A stretch of 48,055 nucleotides of DNA from Acidobacteriota bacterium. Lineage in GTDB: Bacteria > Acidobacteriota > Terriglobia > Terriglobales > Acidobacteriaceae. Shown piece after piece: positions 28,261 to 36,048 of this stretch. Numbering within the stretch: the stretch's first letter is position 1; each line of letters starts with the position of its first letter. Position numbers and translations under genes: made by a program. The stretch is from the NCBI GenBank assembly GCA_003225175.1, contig QIBA01000059.1:1-48055 (forward strand), read 5' to 3'. The notes below the pieces were generated by a model. The model saw only the letters and a list, made by a program, of their open reading frames with translations. It had not been told where the DNA came from and made no database searches.

Positions 28261-28407
28261 GGCGGCTAAGCGCCTCGGCCCACCCGCTACCCACATCAAC
28301 CGTCGCAAGAATCCAACCCCCACGGCACCACCCGCTACCGCAGGTGGTTCTGTGCATGGCACCAGGAATAGCGCGCACGGTTCTGCCCGGCCAAATGGCT
28401 AGCTGTG

Positions 28408-28438
28408 CCCTGTTGCCTGTAACCTGTACCCTATCCCT
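28408..28438 (+). repeat. CCCTGT-type repeat array directly before the ABC exporter start
   Basis: Degenerate ~8-nt units (CCCTGTTG, CCTGTAAC, CTGTACC, CTATCCCT) run right up to the ATG at 28439. Related arrays are at 32081-32160, 32243-32277 and 40191-40310. Confidence 0.75.
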
Positions 28439-30334
28439 ATGGCCACCGCTGTCGTCGCTCCAGCCAAGCCGAAGCCTCCTTCTCTGCAACAGCTGAAAGG
28501 CGCTCTGCCGGAGATTTGGGCTCTCGTTCGTCCGCGAAGGGGGCTGCTCGGTGTTGGCCTGCTTTTGATGGCCATCAACCGGGTGGCGGGATTGGTGCTG
28601 CCTGCATCCACGAAATTTCTGATCGACGATGTCATCGTGAAGCGCCACGTGTTTCGCCTTCAGCAGATTGTGGTTGCGGTGATCGCGGCCACCATCATTC
28701 AGGGCATTACTTCGTTCGCGCTCACGCAGTTATTGTCGAAGGCGGCACAGCGGCTGATTGCCGACATGCGGCGGCAGATTCAGGAGCACGTGGGACGCTT
28801 GCCCGTCGCTTACTATGATTCGACCAAAACGGGAACAACGGTGGCGCGCATCCTTTCGGACGTGGAGGGCGTGCGTAACCTGATCGGCACAGGGCTGGTT
28901 GATTTTCTTGGCGGACTGCTAACCGCGGTTCTCGCCTTCATCGTTTTGATACGCATCAGCGTGACCATGACGACGATCGCCTTCGTCTGCATCGCGATCT
29001 CTTCTCTGGCATTGCGGAAGGCGTTCAAGACGATTCGTCCGATCTTTCGCGAGCGCAGCAAGATCTACGCTGAGGTCAGCGGACGTCTCACCGAGTCCCT
29101 GGGCGGTGTGCGCGTCATCAAGGGTTACCACGCCGAGGAGCGGGAGCATGCGGTGTTTACCATGGGCGTACACCGTCTTCTGAGCAACGTCCTGCGCACT
29201 CTGACCGCAACTTCAGTCATGAGTCTCTCCTCGACCGTGCTGCTCGGGATCGTTGGCGCTGTAGTGATGTATCTCGGAGCACGGCAGATTCTCGCCGGAA
29301 GTCTGACGGTTGGCGGCTTCTTTATGTACACGATGTTCATGGGCTTCTTGATAGCCCCAATGCTGCAGGTGGTGGCGATTGGGACTCAGATTACAGAAGC
29401 GCTGGCCGGCCTGGAGCGTACGCGCGAAGTCTTGAACGAGAACCCCGAGGATGTCGATCCGCAGCGAACGATTATCCTCGCCGGCATCATCGGTAACGTC
29501 GAGTTCGAGAACGTCAGCTTCTCTTACGATCAGAACAAAGAGGTCCTGCACAACATTTCATTTCAATCCTCTTCGGGAACTGTCACCGCCCTGGTTGGTT
29601 CTTCCGGTTCCGGGAAGTCGACGATCATCGGGCTGCTCTCAGCGTTTTACAAGCCGCAGAGCGGGCGCATTCTCGTGGACGACGTGGACCTCAGCCATGT
29701 GCGTCTCGATTCGTATCGCACCAAGCTGGGCGTCGTGCTGCAGGAATCATTCCTGTTCGACGGAACCATTCGGGAGAACGTGGCTTTTTCCCGTCCGGAG
29801 GCCAGCGAAGAAGAGATTCTGCGCGCTTGCCGCATCGCGCGCGTAGACGAGTTTGCCGATCGCTTCGACAAGGGCTACGAGACGATTGTCGGCGAGCGTG
29901 GAGTGAAGCTTTCGGGTGGACAGCGCCAGAGAATCTCGATCGCGCGCGCAATCCTGGCCGATCCGCGAATTCTCATTCTCGACGAAGCTACGTCGAGCCT
30001 CGACTCAGAATCGGAAGCTCTGATTCAGGAAGGTCTGTCCTTCCTAATGCGCGGCCGAACAACTTTCGTCATCGCCCACCGCCTAAGCACGATTCGCCGC
30101 GCCGATCAGATCCTCGTAATTGAGAGCGGGAACCTGCTGGAGCGGGGCACACACGAAGAACTCTACGAGCGCGGCGGCCGCTATTTCGAGCTTTACACGA
30201 AGCAGCATGGGCTGGAGAAGAACCTCTTTCTGGCTCCAGGCGAGGGGGATGCCGTGGAAGAAACCGCGGAAGCACAGGCGCGCGGCGCACGCATTCCCAA
30301 TTCGGTAGACATCCTGCGCGGGAATGTGAGCTAG
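28439..30334 (+). CDS. ABC exporter, fused permease-ATPase (MsbA-like)
   Basis: The 631-residue half-transporter has a six-helix type I exporter domain (about 30-330, with YYDSTKTGTTVARILSDVEGVRNL) and a C-terminal ATPase. The ATPase carries Walker A GSSGSGKST, Q-loop VLQESFLFDGTIRENVAFS, signature LSGGQRQRISIARAIL, Walker B ILILDEATSSLD and H-loop VIAHRLST. It acts as a homodimer or heterodimer to move lipids, peptides or drugs outward; no partner gene is adjacent. No Shine-Dalgarno is visible, because the ATG abuts a CCCTGT repeat array. Confidence 0.94.
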   Translation: MATAVVAPAKPKPPSLQQLKGALPEIWALVRPRRGLLGVGLLLMAINRVAGLVLPASTKFLIDDVIVKRHVFRLQQIVVAVIAATIIQGITSFALTQLLSKAAQRLIADMRRQIQEHVGRLPVAYYDSTKTGTTVARILSDVEGVRNLIGTGLVDFLGGLLTAVLAFIVLIRISVTMTTIAFVCIAISSLALRKAFKTIRPIFRERSKIYAEVSGRLTESLGGVRVIKGYHAEEREHAVFTMGVHRLLSNVLRTLTATSVMSLSSTVLLGIVGAVVMYLGARQILAGSLTVGGFFMYTMFMGFLIAPMLQVVAIGTQITEALAGLERTREVLNENPEDVDPQRTIILAGIIGNVEFENVSFSYDQNKEVLHNISFQSSSGTVTALVGSSGSGKSTIIGLLSAFYKPQSGRILVDDVDLSHVRLDSYRTKLGVVLQESFLFDGTIRENVAFSRPEASEEEILRACRIARVDEFADRFDKGYETIVGERGVKLSGGQRQRISIARAILADPRILILDEATSSLDSESEALIQEGLSFLMRGRTTFVIAHRLSTIRRADQILVIESGNLLERGTHEELYERGGRYFELYTKQHGLEKNLFLAPGEGDAVEETAEAQARGARIPNSVDILRGNVS

Positions 30335-30383
30335 GACGGGTTAATGTAACCCAAAAGCCTCATGCAGCCTTACGCTTTGGCTG

Positions 30384-30617
30384 TTGTGGCTCCTGTCCGC
30401 GGGAGGAGTCATTTTCGCCGCTGTTCTCGGAAGGCTCAGATTGGCCCTCAGTCCCAAGAACCTTTTCGGAGAGACGAAGATAGCGGCGAATCAGGCCACT
30501 GGAGTCCTCTTGCACGTCGCGGCGAATTTTCTGCCAATGATTGCTTTCCTTCCCAGAGGCAGCATTGTCGGTCTTGCGACGGCCGTATGGCCTATTGGCG
30601 CGATAACTCATCAGTAA
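30384..30617 (+). CDS. Possible small membrane protein (uncertain)
   Basis: From a TTG at 30384 a 77-residue frame reads a hydrophobic start (LLSAGGVIFAAVLGRL), a mixed middle, then a second hydrophobic part (GVLLHVAANFLPMIAFLP, GLATAVWPIGAI). The composition looks like a two-helix membrane protein, but there is no ATG, no clear ribosome binding site and no family I recognise. It may be a remnant; overlapping frames on the other strand are hydrophilic and less likely. Confidence 0.25.
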   Translation: MWLLSAGGVIFAAVLGRLRLALSPKNLFGETKIAANQATGVLLHVAANFLPMIAFLPRGSIVGLATAVWPIGAITHQ

Positions 30618-30876
30618 ACAGTCGAATACTCATTCAGATGGGCAGAGAAAGCCAGAATGTTGCATGGTAACCAGGGCGGGATTACAGAGAGCGTTATCAA
30701 GAAGTAAACAGAGTAGAGGAATCGGGTGATCGGGTGAAGTAAAAGCGGCTATCGGCGGTCGGCAAACGGTTTTTGCGGAACCGCACTAAAAGCTAATTGG
30801 CTGAACGCCGACAGCCGAGAGCCGAGTGCCTGTTTTCACTCACCCCGATCACCCGATGGCCCGATCACCCGATCCC
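30618..30876. other. Noncoding tail region between the ABC exporter and moaA
   Basis: No gene is visible. Most of the stretch is the nested inverted repeat annotated at 30721-30873. Confidence 0.5.
30721..30873. repeat. Nested inverted repeat built from two short-unit families
   Basis: The outer arms are ATCGGGTGATCGGGTGA (30721-30737) and its near complement in the array ending at 30873 (units CGATCACC, CGATGGCC). The inner arms are CGGCTATCGGCGGTCGGC (30746-30763) and GCCGACAGCCGAGAGCCG (30807-30824), complementary with two mismatches. TGCGG-AA-CCGCA sits near the centre. The whole could fold into one long hairpin. Confidence 0.85.
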
Positions 30877-31869
30877 TCAGCCTCCTATATGCACCATGCT
30901 TCGTGAAGGCTGCATGAAGCCAGGTTCGCCGATATGGTGTCGGGCTTCCTTCTTCTCTACGACTGAGCGGATGTAATCGGCCATTTCGGCATCGTCTCCG
31001 CCGCGTTGCATTACAGCATAGAGATCGTGATCGAAGAGAGAGAAGAGGCAGGTCCGGATTTTGCCGTCGGAGGTGATGCGGATTCGGGAGCAGTGTCCGC
31101 AGAAGGGCTTGGAGACGGGAGCGATGATTCCGATTTCGCCCAAGCCATCTTCAAACGTATAGCGGCGCGCGGTTTCGCTGGCGACATTAGCCGGCAGCTC
31201 TCGTACCGCTTTCCATGATGAGAGCGTCTTCACGATTTCATCCAGAGTAACGACCACCTCTGGGCTCCACACGCGGTCCTCTTCCAGTGGCATGAATTCG
31301 ATGAACCGCACGATCACGCCTTGATCGCGGGAAAACTTGGCGAACTCGATAATCTGGTCCTCATTGAAACCGCGCAGCAGCACGCAATTCACCTTCACTG
31401 GATCGAGAGCTGCTCGCCGGGCTGCGCGAATGCCGGCGAGAACCCGCTCAAATCCGCCGGAGACACGCGTGATGCGCGCGAACTTTTCTCGATCGACGGC
31501 ATCCATGCTGACCGTGATGCGGCTCAGTCCTGCGTCCTTGAGCGGCTGGGCGAGATCCTCGAGCAGGTGCCCGTTTGTAGTGATCGCGATATCGGGTTTG
31601 TGCCCGCTCGTAGTGCGGAGTTGTGCTACTTCGCGAACAAATTCGACTACGCCACGGCGCAATAGCGGCTCACCGCCAGTAATTCGTACCTTCTCGATTC
31701 CCAGCGAGACCATGACCCGCACCATGCGCAGGTACTCTTCGAGCTTGAGATCTGCGTACTGCGCGCCCTCATTTCCGGTTCGACAATACACGCAGCGATA
31801 GTTGCACCGGTCCGTAATGGAAATGCGCAGATCGGTGATGGCGCGTCCGAATTTGTCTTGCAGCGGCAT
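30877..31869 (-). CDS. moaA: GTP 3',8-cyclase MoaA
   Basis: The 330-residue radical SAM enzyme starts molybdenum cofactor synthesis by rearranging GTP to 3',8-cyclo-GTP, which MoaC converts. The N-terminal [4Fe-4S] motif is C22-x3-C26-x2-C29 (CNYRCVYC). The C-terminal cluster site is CGHCSRIRITSDGKIRTC, and the protein ends in the essential Gly-Gly (HIGG). The start is not certain: the ATG at 31869 gives the usual length but has no Shine-Dalgarno, whereas a GTG at 31998 has GAGGG 5 nt upstream and would add 43 residues without family character. No other moa genes are nearby. Confidence 0.95.
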   Translation of the reverse strand: MPLQDKFGRAITDLRISITDRCNYRCVYCRTGNEGAQYADLKLEEYLRMVRVMVSLGIEKVRITGGEPLLRRGVVEFVREVAQLRTTSGHKPDIAITTNGHLLEDLAQPLKDAGLSRITVSMDAVDREKFARITRVSGGFERVLAGIRAARRAALDPVKVNCVLLRGFNEDQIIEFAKFSRDQGVIVRFIEFMPLEEDRVWSPEVVVTLDEIVKTLSSWKAVRELPANVASETARRYTFEDGLGEIGIIAPVSKPFCGHCSRIRITSDGKIRTCLFSLFDHDLYAVMQRGGDDAEMADYIRSVVEKKEARHHIGEPGFMQPSRSMVHIGG

Positions 31870-32080
31870 AGGCCAGTGAATGTTAGAGGCAAAACTCGCG
31901 TCGGCGGATTCGGAATTCAGTTGGAAGGGAAGACACGCCTGCGAACGGCGATTAGCGGGCGGTTTCCTTTCCAAAACGGGAGGCGCAAGCGTTTCCACTC
32001 ACACCCTCGGCCGAATCACTCCGGCACCGTCGCCACAACCAGGTATTCCACAGGTCGAGGCGATCGAAAACCTCTAACAA

Positions 32081-32160
32081 ATAGGGTACAGGGAATAGGG
32101 GACAGGGTACAGGGGGAAAAACAGGGGACAGGGGACAGGGACAGGGACAGGGATAGGGAA
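32081..32160. repeat. Array of ACAGGG units (inverted CCCTGT family)
   Basis: About ten units such as ATAGGGTACAGGG, GGGGACAGG and GGGACAGG are strung together. The array faces the opposite array at 32243-32277, and the pair could form a large stem. Both lie between moaA and the HhH protein gene. Confidence 0.85.
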
Positions 32161-32242
32161 AAGCATGCGCGTGGAGCAAATTCGATTGATGGAATCGGTT
32201 CAGCTGAGGAGCCGAGGAACAAAAAGGAGACAGTCGCTGTTG

Positions 32243-32277
32243 CCCTGTCCCCTGTAACCTGTTCCCTGTCCCCTATC
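32243..32277. repeat. CCCTGT array overlapping the end of the HhH protein gene
   Basis: CCCTGTCC, CCTGTAAC, CTGTTCC, CTGTCCCC and a terminal CTATC. The stop codon of the minus-strand gene at 32273 lies within its last unit. Confidence 0.8.
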
Positions 32278-32875
32278 TTTTCGCTGTGGTGCGATGCGCG
32301 ATGATCTGATCCTTGACTCCGTCATAGGTCGATTGCGGAATGATGTTTTTGCGGACGAGATCGTTTTTTGCATTGTACGGACGGCCATCGATGATCTTCT
32401 GTGAGTAGGCATCACCGATTCCGGGAAGCGCCTGGAGCTGCTCCTTGCTGGCCGTGTTGATGTCGAGTTTCTCGCTGGCGGCCTTTTTTCCCGTGACTGC
32501 TGATTTAGCGCCTCCTGCAACTTCTTTGCTCTTCGTTGCAGTTGTCCTGGCTGCGGTTTCGGTGCCATGAGCGGTGGCGGTTGCTGCCTTCTCAGTGCCG
32601 GTCTTTGTAGCGCTGGCGGCTTTTTCCGCGCCTGTCTTCGTGGCCGACGCAGCCTTTTTGGCGCCCTTCTTTGTAGCGGTGGCTGCCTTTTCAGATCCTT
32701 CTTTGACGTCGGAACCGGCCTCTTTTGTCTTCTGCTTTTTCGTTTTCTTGGTGGTTGTTGTGGTCGTGGTTGTGGTCTGGTCTGAATTGGAGCTGGGGGC
32801 CGATGCTTGCCCGTATCCCAGGACAGCAGCCAGCATCAGTGAAAAGAGCAAAGTGAAAAGCCGTTTTGCATTCAT
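32273..32875 (-). CDS. Secreted protein with Lys/Ala-rich 11-residue repeats and ComEA-like helix-hairpin-helix domain
   Basis: The 200-residue product has a signal peptide (MNAKRLFTLLFSLMLAAVLGYGQ) and a poly-Thr linker. Five 11-residue repeats follow at 60-114 (GSEKAATATKK, GAKKAASATKT, GAEKAASATKT, GTEKAATATAH, GTETAARTTAT), resembling histone H1 tails. The C-terminal helix-hairpin-helix domain (about 137-195) contains LDINTASKEQLQALPGIGDA, as in ComEA. HhH modules bind DNA without sequence preference; ComEA draws DNA into the periplasm. A role in DNA uptake or extracellular DNA binding is inference. AGGAG is found about 10 nt before the ATG. Confidence 0.82.
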   Translation of the reverse strand: MNAKRLFTLLFSLMLAAVLGYGQASAPSSNSDQTTTTTTTTTKKTKKQKTKEAGSDVKEGSEKAATATKKGAKKAASATKTGAEKAASATKTGTEKAATATAHGTETAARTTATKSKEVAGGAKSAVTGKKAASEKLDINTASKEQLQALPGIGDAYSQKIIDGRPYNAKNDLVRKNIIPQSTYDGVKDQIIAHRTTAKR

Positions 32876-33096
32876 AGTTTGGGTTCTCCTCTCCCGCGGA
32901 ATGACGCTGGCGAGTGTAACAGAATGATTCTAGAGGGAGCATCAGTGGCTCTTCTCTTGTTCCCCGGAAAGACCCGACCCAGGCATGCCCGGTTTTTGGG
33001 CCAATTTGGGTTAAGGCACTTATTGGCGCTTCCCAGTGGTTTTTCCTCTTGAAATGTAACATTCGTGTTGTATTCTCACCGAGCAAACTCCTGCAC

Positions 33097-33363
33097 ATGC
33101 CCGCGAAAGTTAAGAAGGTGAAGGCTCGTCCTAAGCGCACGATCCTGGCCAAAGACGACCATCCAGTTGGTTTGTGGATCGATAAAGAGCTGATCCGCAA
33201 GCACACGCAGCAGCAAACGCCGCGAACGATCATTCACGGCAGCTCTGAGGCCGCCGGAAATCGGTATCTGGAATTGGCCGACATCGCCCTCGGCAATCCC
33301 AAAAACAACAAGAAGAAGACCAACGGCAAAGCAAGCTATTCCAACGGCAAGACTAACCTGTAG
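33097..33363 (+). CDS. Small basic protein, function unknown
   Basis: The 88-residue product is Lys/Arg-rich at both ends (MPAKVKKVKARPKR..., NNKKKTNGKAS) with a short ordered-looking middle (HPVGLWIDKELIRKHT, NRYLELADIALG). I recognise no family; nucleic-acid binding is suggested only by charge. An in-frame TTG at 33049 is a less likely start. The stop codon is 2 nt before the -35 hexamer of the his promoter, so it is a separate unit. Confidence 0.5.
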   Translation: MPAKVKKVKARPKRTILAKDDHPVGLWIDKELIRKHTQQQTPRTIIHGSSEAAGNRYLELADIALGNPKNNKKKTNGKASYSNGKTNL

Positions 33364-33364
33364 T

Positions 33365-33394
33365 TTGACAGGGCGCCGCAAGGCCATGTATCGT
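33365..33394 (+). promoter_or_regulatory. Promoter of the his operon
   Basis: A perfect TTGACA (33365-33370) is followed after 18 nt by TATCGT (33389-33394). Transcription would start near 33401, about 8 nt before the leader peptide ATG. Confidence 0.65.
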
Positions 33395-33408
33395 AACCGG
33401 CAATAGAG

Positions 33409-33480
33409 ATGAGTACACTCCGCCATCATCGCCACCATCATCACGCGGCGAACGTGTCGGCGGAGCTCTCTAGCGACTAA
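33409..33480 (+). CDS. hisL: his operon leader peptide
   Basis: A 23-codon frame (ATG 33409, TAA 33478) contains R-H-H-R-H-H-H-H at codons 5-12, six His codons within seven positions. This is the hallmark of a histidine attenuator: when charged tRNA-His is short, the ribosome stalls on this run. It starts about 8 nt after the likely transcription start with no good Shine-Dalgarno, and lies directly between the his promoter and the attenuator hairpins. Confidence 0.93.
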   Translation: MSTLRHHRHHHHAANVSAELSSD

Positions 33481-33544
33481 ATACAGAAGCAATCATAGAG
33501 ATCAAGCCCGCTGACGCGAATCGCGTAGCGGGCTTTGTGTTTTT
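33418..33544 (+). promoter_or_regulatory. Histidine transcription attenuator (competing hairpins)
   Basis: Four segments can be assigned. A is CTCCGCC (33418-33424), within the leader codons just before the first His. B is 33456-33467 (GTCGGCGGAGCT). C is 33504-33515. D is 33527-33535. A pairs with B (7 bp, GGCGGAG). B pairs with C (11 bp with one G.U and one bulged A) to form the antiterminator. C pairs with D in the terminator. A ribosome stalled on the His codons covers A and frees B, so the operon is read through. Confidence 0.85.
33504..33544 (+). terminator. Attenuator terminator hairpin upstream of hisI
   Basis: AAGCCCGCT (33504-33512) pairs with AGCGGGCTT (33527-33535). An inner ACGCG/CGCGT stem closes around AAT. 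The tract TTGTGTTTTT follows. Confidence 0.9.
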
Positions 33545-33579
33545 GCGCGCACGCGAACGGGCCGAACGTGGAGATGAAG

Positions 33580-33924
33580 ATGGAAATCGATTTCAACAAG
33601 ATGGATGGCTTGGTGCCGGTAGTTGTCCAGGACAATGCCAAGGGCGACCTGCTGATGGTCGGCTTCGCCAATGCTGAAGCATACGAGAAGACGCTCGCGT
33701 CGGGATATGTGACGTTCTTCAGCCGCACGCGCCAGAAGCTGTGGATGAAGGGCGAGAGCTCTGGCAATCGCCTGCGCGTAATCTCGGCCGCCACTGATTG
33801 CGACAACGATTGCCTGCTCTTCCGTGTGGAGGTCGAAGGTGATGGGCTCGTCTGCCACGAAGGCACACGATCTTGTTTTACGAAGAGCATCGCGCTGAGT
33901 GAAGCGCCCGAGATAGTCGGATGA
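33580..33924 (+). CDS. hisI: Phosphoribosyl-AMP cyclohydrolase
   Basis: The 114-residue enzyme opens the purine ring of PR-AMP, the third step of histidine synthesis. The metal sites are visible: D73-C74-D75-N-D77 and C92...C99 in [12 protein letters not shown]. It carries only the cyclohydrolase domain; the PR-ATP pyrophosphatase (hisE) is neither fused nor in this cluster. I chose the ATG at 33580, with GGAG 6 nt upstream; another ATG two codons earlier is possible. It is the first gene after the attenuator and overlaps hisG by 4 nt. Confidence 0.95.
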   Translation: MEIDFNKMDGLVPVVVQDNAKGDLLMVGFANAEAYEKTLASGYVTFFSRTRQKLWMKGESSGNRLRVISAATDCDNDCLLFRVEVEGDGLVCHEGTRSCFTKSIALSEAPEIVG

Positions 33925-34790
33925 AGATCCGCCTCGGAATTCCTAAAGGCAGCCTGCAGGACGCGACTGTCGCGCTGTTCGCGCGGGCCGGCTTCAACAT
34001 TTACGCGAATGGCCGCTCCTACTTCCCTTCCATCGATGATCCGGAGATTGAGTGCATGCTGATTCGCGCGCAAGAGATGGCGCGCTATGTCGAGCATGGA
34101 TTCCTCGACGCTGGGCTCACTGGCCGCGATTGGGTGCTGGAAAGCGGACTTGAGGTCGAGACCGTTACTGATCTGGTCTATGCGAAGCAGAGCCGTGGCA
34201 AGGTGCGCTGGGTGCTCGCGGTTCCGCAGGACTCCCGTTTTGAAAAAGCTGAAGATCTAAGCCATTGCATCATCGCCACGGAATTGGTGAACACGACCAA
34301 GAATTACTTCGCCTCGAAGAATGTTCCAGTGAAGGTTGAGTTCTCCTGGGGCGCTACCGAGGTGAAGCCACCGATTCTTGCCGACGCTATCGTCGAAGTT
34401 ACCGAAACGGGAAGTTCCTTACGAGCCAACCGGCTGCGCATCATCGAGACGGTTTGCGAGTCGCAGACTCAGCTGATCGCCAATAAGGCAGCATGGCAGT
34501 CAGCGGAGAAGCGCAAGAAGATCGAAAACATCGCGCTGATGTTGCGCGGCGCCATCGACGCTCAAGGACGCGTGGGGCTGATGCTCAATGTTCGCAAGCG
34601 TGATCTGAATAACGTGCTCGCAGTCTTGCCTGCATTGAACAGTCCGACGGTTTCTGAATTGAACGACCGCGACTGGGTGGCTGTGAACACGATCCTTGAA
34701 GAGAGCGTCGTGCGCGATGTAATGCCCAAGTTGAAAGACGCGAATGCGAGTGGGATTGTCGAATATCCCTTGAACAAGATCGTGATGTGA
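33921..34790 (+). CDS. hisG: ATP phosphoribosyltransferase, long form
   Basis: The 289-residue enzyme makes the first committed intermediate, PR-ATP. The catalytic domain begins [14 protein letters not shown] and contains [20 protein letters not shown] (PRPP loop). The C-terminal regulatory HisG_C domain (about 215-285, [19 protein letters not shown] and [11 protein letters not shown]) marks the long form, which is inhibited by histidine and does not need HisZ. ATGA overlap with hisI shows translational coupling. Confidence 0.97.
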   Translation: MKIRLGIPKGSLQDATVALFARAGFNIYANGRSYFPSIDDPEIECMLIRAQEMARYVEHGFLDAGLTGRDWVLESGLEVETVTDLVYAKQSRGKVRWVLAVPQDSRFEKAEDLSHCIIATELVNTTKNYFASKNVPVKVEFSWGATEVKPPILADAIVEVTETGSSLRANRLRIIETVCESQTQLIANKAAWQSAEKRKKIENIALMLRGAIDAQGRVGLMLNVRKRDLNNVLAVLPALNSPTVSELNDRDWVAVNTILEESVVRDVMPKLKDANASGIVEYPLNKIVM

Positions 34791-34803
34791 CCAGGACAAG
34801 CGA

Positions 34804-36048
34804 ATGAAGCTCATCACCAGCAAACGCGGTACCGCAGTGCTCAATCGATTGGCAAATCGCGGCGCGCTCGATCTTGCACGCGTGGAGAAGACAGCTGCCA
34901 AGATTGTCGGCGAAGTGAGAACGAAGGGCGATTCGGGATTGCTTCGTTACAGCCGAAAGTTCGATGGCCTCGCGAGCAAGACATTCCGCGTCAGTCAGTC
35001 AGACATCGATGCCTCGTGGCGGCAGGTCAGCTCTGAGTTTCGCGCTGCACTTGAGAGCGCCGCGGAGAATATCCGGCGCTTCGCTGAGTGGCAGAAACCG
35101 CTGGAGTGGATGCGCGATGTGCAAACTGGCGTTCGACTCGGGCAAATGGTTCGTCCGCTCGAGTCCGTCGGATGCTATGTACCTGGTGGACGCCATCCTT
35201 TGCCTTCGACGCTGCTGATGACGGTGATTCCCGCGCAGATAGCGGGAGTACCGCGAATCGTGGTGGTGTCTCCGCGACCCGCGCCTGAAACCCTGGCAGC
35301 CGCTTCCCTGCTCGGGGTGAAGGAGTTTTATGCGATAGGCGGCGCGCAAGGGATCGCCGCACTTGCATACGGCACTCGCACGATTCCACGCGTTGACAAG
35401 ATCGTTGGACCCGGCAATGCCTTTGTGACTGCGGCCAAGAAGCTCGTCGCGTTCGACTGCGCAATCGATATGCTCGCGGGGCCGACGGAAGTCGTGATCG
35501 TGAGCGATTCGGGAAGCGCGGCGTTCATCGCAGCCGATCTCGTTGCTCAGGCCGAGCACGATCCCGACGCGCTCGCAGTCTTCATCACATCGAACGAGAA
35601 ACTTGCCAAGCAAGTACTAGACGAGACACAACGACAATCGGCTGCGAACCACACAGCGCGGCAGTCGCTCAAAAAGAATGGCTATGTGATCGTGACCTCG
35701 TCGCCTGGCGAGTCAATGCTTATCGCAAACCAGCTCGCTCCGGAGCACATCACGGTCGCATCGCAACGCGAAGTTTCTGAAATTCAATCCGCAGGATCCG
35801 TTTTTGTCGGAGACTATTCGCCGCAGGCCGCTGGCGATTACCTATCGGGTCCGAATCATGTCCTTCCCACAGGGGGAACAGCGCGTTTTCGCTCCGGACT
35901 CAGCGTGAACGATTTTGTAAAGCTGATTACTGTTCAGGAATTTACTGCCAGAGGCCTGCAGACGATCGCGCGCGAGGTGAGTACGCTCGCGCAGGCGGAA
36001 GGCCTGGTCGCACACGCGCATTCGATCGCAATAAGGATGGGGGCGTGA
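34804..36048 (+). CDS. hisD: Histidinol dehydrogenase
   Basis: The 414-residue zinc enzyme performs the last two steps, oxidising histidinol to histidine with two NAD+. Signatures include PGGRHPLPSTLLMTVIPAQIAGV, the VDKIVGPGNAFVTAAKK block, AGPTEVVIVSDSG, DLVAQAEHDPDA (zinc-binding Gln/His), NQLAPEHI (catalytic Glu-His) and GPNHVLPTGG. Length is normal. It follows hisG by 13 nt, and its TGA overlaps the hisC ATG by one nucleotide. Confidence 0.97.
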   Translation: MKLITSKRGTAVLNRLANRGALDLARVEKTAAKIVGEVRTKGDSGLLRYSRKFDGLASKTFRVSQSDIDASWRQVSSEFRAALESAAENIRRFAEWQKPLEWMRDVQTGVRLGQMVRPLESVGCYVPGGRHPLPSTLLMTVIPAQIAGVPRIVVVSPRPAPETLAAASLLGVKEFYAIGGAQGIAALAYGTRTIPRVDKIVGPGNAFVTAAKKLVAFDCAIDMLAGPTEVVIVSDSGSAAFIAADLVAQAEHDPDALAVFITSNEKLAKQVLDETQRQSAANHTARQSLKKNGYVIVTSSPGESMLIANQLAPEHITVASQREVSEIQSAGSVFVGDYSPQAAGDYLSGPNHVLPTGGTARFRSGLSVNDFVKLITVQEFTARGLQTIAREVSTLAQAEGLVAHAHSIAIRMGA

